In this document: positions 13,994 through 14,879 of the stretch, piece after piece
Position numbering within the stretch: position 1 is the first letter of the stretch
Layout of the letters: the number at the start of each line of letters is the position of its first letter
DNA from: CAZVBV01 sp964513975
GTDB taxonomy: Bacteria > Patescibacteriota > Gracilibacteria > UBA4473
Assembly: GCA_964513975.1 (NCBI GenBank)
Contig: CAZEON010000027.1
Location: 1 to 14,879 of the forward strand
Direction of reading: 5' to 3'
DNA: 14,879 nt
The notes under the pieces: generated by a model
What the model was told of the DNA's origin: nothing
Seen by the model: only the letters and a program-made list of their open reading frames with translations
The model's database searches: none
Position numbers and translations under genes: made by a program

Positions 13994-14088
13994 TTTGAGC
14001 GATTCATTCAATACAATACATCTCGGGCATGGGAAATATTCGGGACGTGATTCCATTTGCGCGGACACCGAAGAATGCTGAGTTTTAA
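13994..14088 (+). pseudogene. Diverged remnant of a second asnS 3' end
   Basis: One base after the toxin stop begins a copy of the last 30 codons of asnS (compare 13180-13269). It has a 5-nt duplication (AATAC twice) that breaks the frame after the seventh codon. Apart from that, only two codons change the residue (Leu to Phe, Asp to Glu near the end). At least nine other codons differ only synonymously, and the stop is conserved. A 23-base stretch is identical in both copies (13237-13259 and 14056-14078). The pattern of silent changes means the copy diverged as part of a working asnS before it was truncated. It is therefore a relic of another asnS allele, not a fresh duplication. Confidence 0.88.
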
Positions 14089-14096
14089 GCTTCTTC

Positions 14097-14272
14097 GTCA
14101 TTGCGAGGAGTGAAACGACCTCAAGCTACTGGTTCAGATTTGCAATCGGAATCATAACCTTTCTTGTAATATCAAAATTAGAGTTACTATGAACGTCTTG
14201 GTTCAATTTGCAAAATTGAACCAGCACGAGAAGAAGTAGATTGCTTCTCCCGCATTGCGGAATCGCAATGAC
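14097..14272. mobile_element. Short non-coding element with GTCATTGCG inverted ends
   Basis: GTCATTGCG (14097-14105) and its exact complement CGCAATGAC (14264-14272) bound about 176 bp with no coding frame. Inside is an 11-bp perfect hairpin, TGGTTCAATTT / AAATTGAACCA (14199-14209/14213-14223). A partial TGGTTCAGATTTGCAATC copy lies near 14140. Size, inverted ends and lack of coding fit a MITE or a compound of REP-type palindromes. No target-site duplication was obvious. It begins 8 nt after the asnS remnant. Confidence 0.55.
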
Positions 14273-14312
14273 AGGAAAAAGAGAGCCAACGCTCACTCAT
14301 AATTTTATATAG

Positions 14313-14349
14313 AAAAAAAGCGAGTTTCCACAACATTGTGAGAACTCGC
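14313..14349 (-). terminator. Intrinsic terminator of ridA
   Basis: On the minus strand GCGAGTT pairs with AACTCGC (14349-14343/14326-14320). An inner CACA/TGTG stem extends the hairpin, and seven T follow (14319-14313). It lies about 22 nt beyond the ridA stop. On the plus strand the same hairpin is followed only by a broken T-tract, so it could weakly stop convergent transcription as well. Confidence 0.85.
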
Positions 14350-14371
14350 AGTTTTGTTTAACCAGATCGCT

Positions 14372-14755
14372 TTAGATGTCTTTTATAGCAATTGTTTTGA
14401 TTTCAACCATAGCCCCTAATGGCAGTTCTTTAGCGGAAAAAGCAACTCTTGCTGGCGGATCAACTGGGTAATATTTAGCATATACCTTATTCATCGCTTT
14501 AAAATCATCCATGCTGGAAAGCAGACATGTTGATTCTACAACATTTTCAAATGTATAACCGGCTTTATCCAGTATAGCTTTGATGTTTTTCATCACCTGT
14601 TCGGTTTGCTCCGTTATACCTCCTTCAACAAAATTTCCGGTTTTTGGATCAATAGGAATTTGTCCAGAAATAAAAAGCATTCCATTTACTTCGATTGCCT
14701 GACTATAAGGGCCTACAGCTTTAGGAGCCTTGTCAGTAAAAATAATTTTTTTCAT
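14372..14755 (-). CDS. ridA: RidA/YjgF family enamine/imine deaminase
   Basis: RidA hydrolyses reactive enamine/imine intermediates such as 2-aminoacrylate made by PLP enzymes. The 127-aa length is standard for the family. It starts MKKIIFTDKAPKAVGPYSQA, with the conserved GPYSQA. Other landmarks are FISGQIPIDPKTG, the PPARVAFSAKELPLGAMVEI segment containing the substrate-binding Arg, and the conserved Glu near residue 120. An upstream ATG at 14788 adds 11 residues outside the family and was not used. It is a single-gene unit with its own terminator and no sign of the -10/ATG layout seen elsewhere. A TCTGGC/GCCAGA inverted repeat lies 25 nt upstream. The protein looks typical of Bacteroidota-like RidA, a weak hint of transfer that I cannot test here. 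Confidence 0.93.
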   Translation of the reverse strand: MKKIIFTDKAPKAVGPYSQAIEVNGMLFISGQIPIDPKTGNFVEGGITEQTEQVMKNIKAILDKAGYTFENVVESTCLLSSMDDFKAMNKVYAKYYPVDPPARVAFSAKELPLGAMVEIKTIAIKDI

Positions 14756-14780
14756 ATTACTAAAATTTTTAAAGAGCAGA

Positions 14781-14802
14781 TCTGGCATTCAAGAAAGCCA
14801 GA
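14781..14802. repeat. Inverted repeat upstream of ridA
   Basis: TCTGGC (14781-14786) and GCCAGA (14797-14802) form a 6-bp stem with a 10-nt loop, 26-47 nt before the ridA ATG. It may be an operator or the end of an upstream transcript. Confidence 0.4.
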
Positions 14803-14849
14803 CTGATTGCTCAAGTTAGACTTATATGAAAATTTATTTTTTAAACGCA

Positions 14850-14877
14850 ACACCTGTAGGAATTAAACTACAAGTGT
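14850..14877. repeat. Imperfect hairpin at the right edge
   Basis: ACACCTGTAG (14850-14859) pairs with CTACAAGTGT (14868-14877), with one mismatch and an 8-nt A/T-rich loop. It may be a dispersed palindrome or a terminal repeat continuing beyond the window. Confidence 0.45.
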
Positions 14878-14879
14878 CA

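Overview
The window reads as a bacterial chromosome segment with ordinary housekeeping genes separated by repeat-rich spacers. UGA is a true stop: uvrD, the S41 protease gene, the vanW gene and the HD-hydrolase gene all end in TGA, and no large gene contains an internal TGA. This excludes UGA-recoding Gracilibacteria/Absconditabacteria. A minimal envelope gene set (CtpA-type protease, VanW, MurC) and almost no Shine-Dalgarno sequences fit a Patescibacteria/CPR-type genome. That placement is inference, not shown by any marker here.

Left part (1-4330): the start of a possible gene running off the left edge; a translationally coupled pair (small winged-helix-like membrane protein plus a protein made of regular 29-residue Cys-containing repeats); a decayed ORF fragment; two G/C-rich hairpin repeats; a UvrD/PcrA helicase carrying a small palindromic insert; and a tRNA-Ile(GAT) with a three-hairpin trailer.

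Middle (4440-5280): a conserved-looking 72-aa ORF, then two divergent decaying small genes around a perfect 18-bp palindrome. One has an amber codon. The other ends in an AbrB/SpoVT-like tail and its frame is broken by two TGA codons.

Envelope block (5413-10377): a GT-A glycosyltransferase with a DxH motif, an S41 carboxy-terminal processing protease, a secreted VanW-domain protein and MurC; vanW and murC overlap as ATGA. An opposite-strand pair, an HD-family (p)ppGpp hydrolase-like protein and a 167-aa unknown, converges on murC and overlaps its 3' end.

Right part (11878-14879): asnS, followed by a RHH-antitoxin/RelE-like-toxin operon with a clear palindromic operator. Directly behind the toxin lies a diverged 30-codon copy of the 3' end of asnS, so the toxin-antitoxin module sits between two asnS termini. 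A roughly 175-bp element with inverted ends and a ridA gene with its own terminator close the window.

A cross-cutting pattern is that several genes have a good -10 box 7-10 nt before their ATG and no Shine-Dalgarno, which predicts leaderless or nearly leaderless mRNAs.
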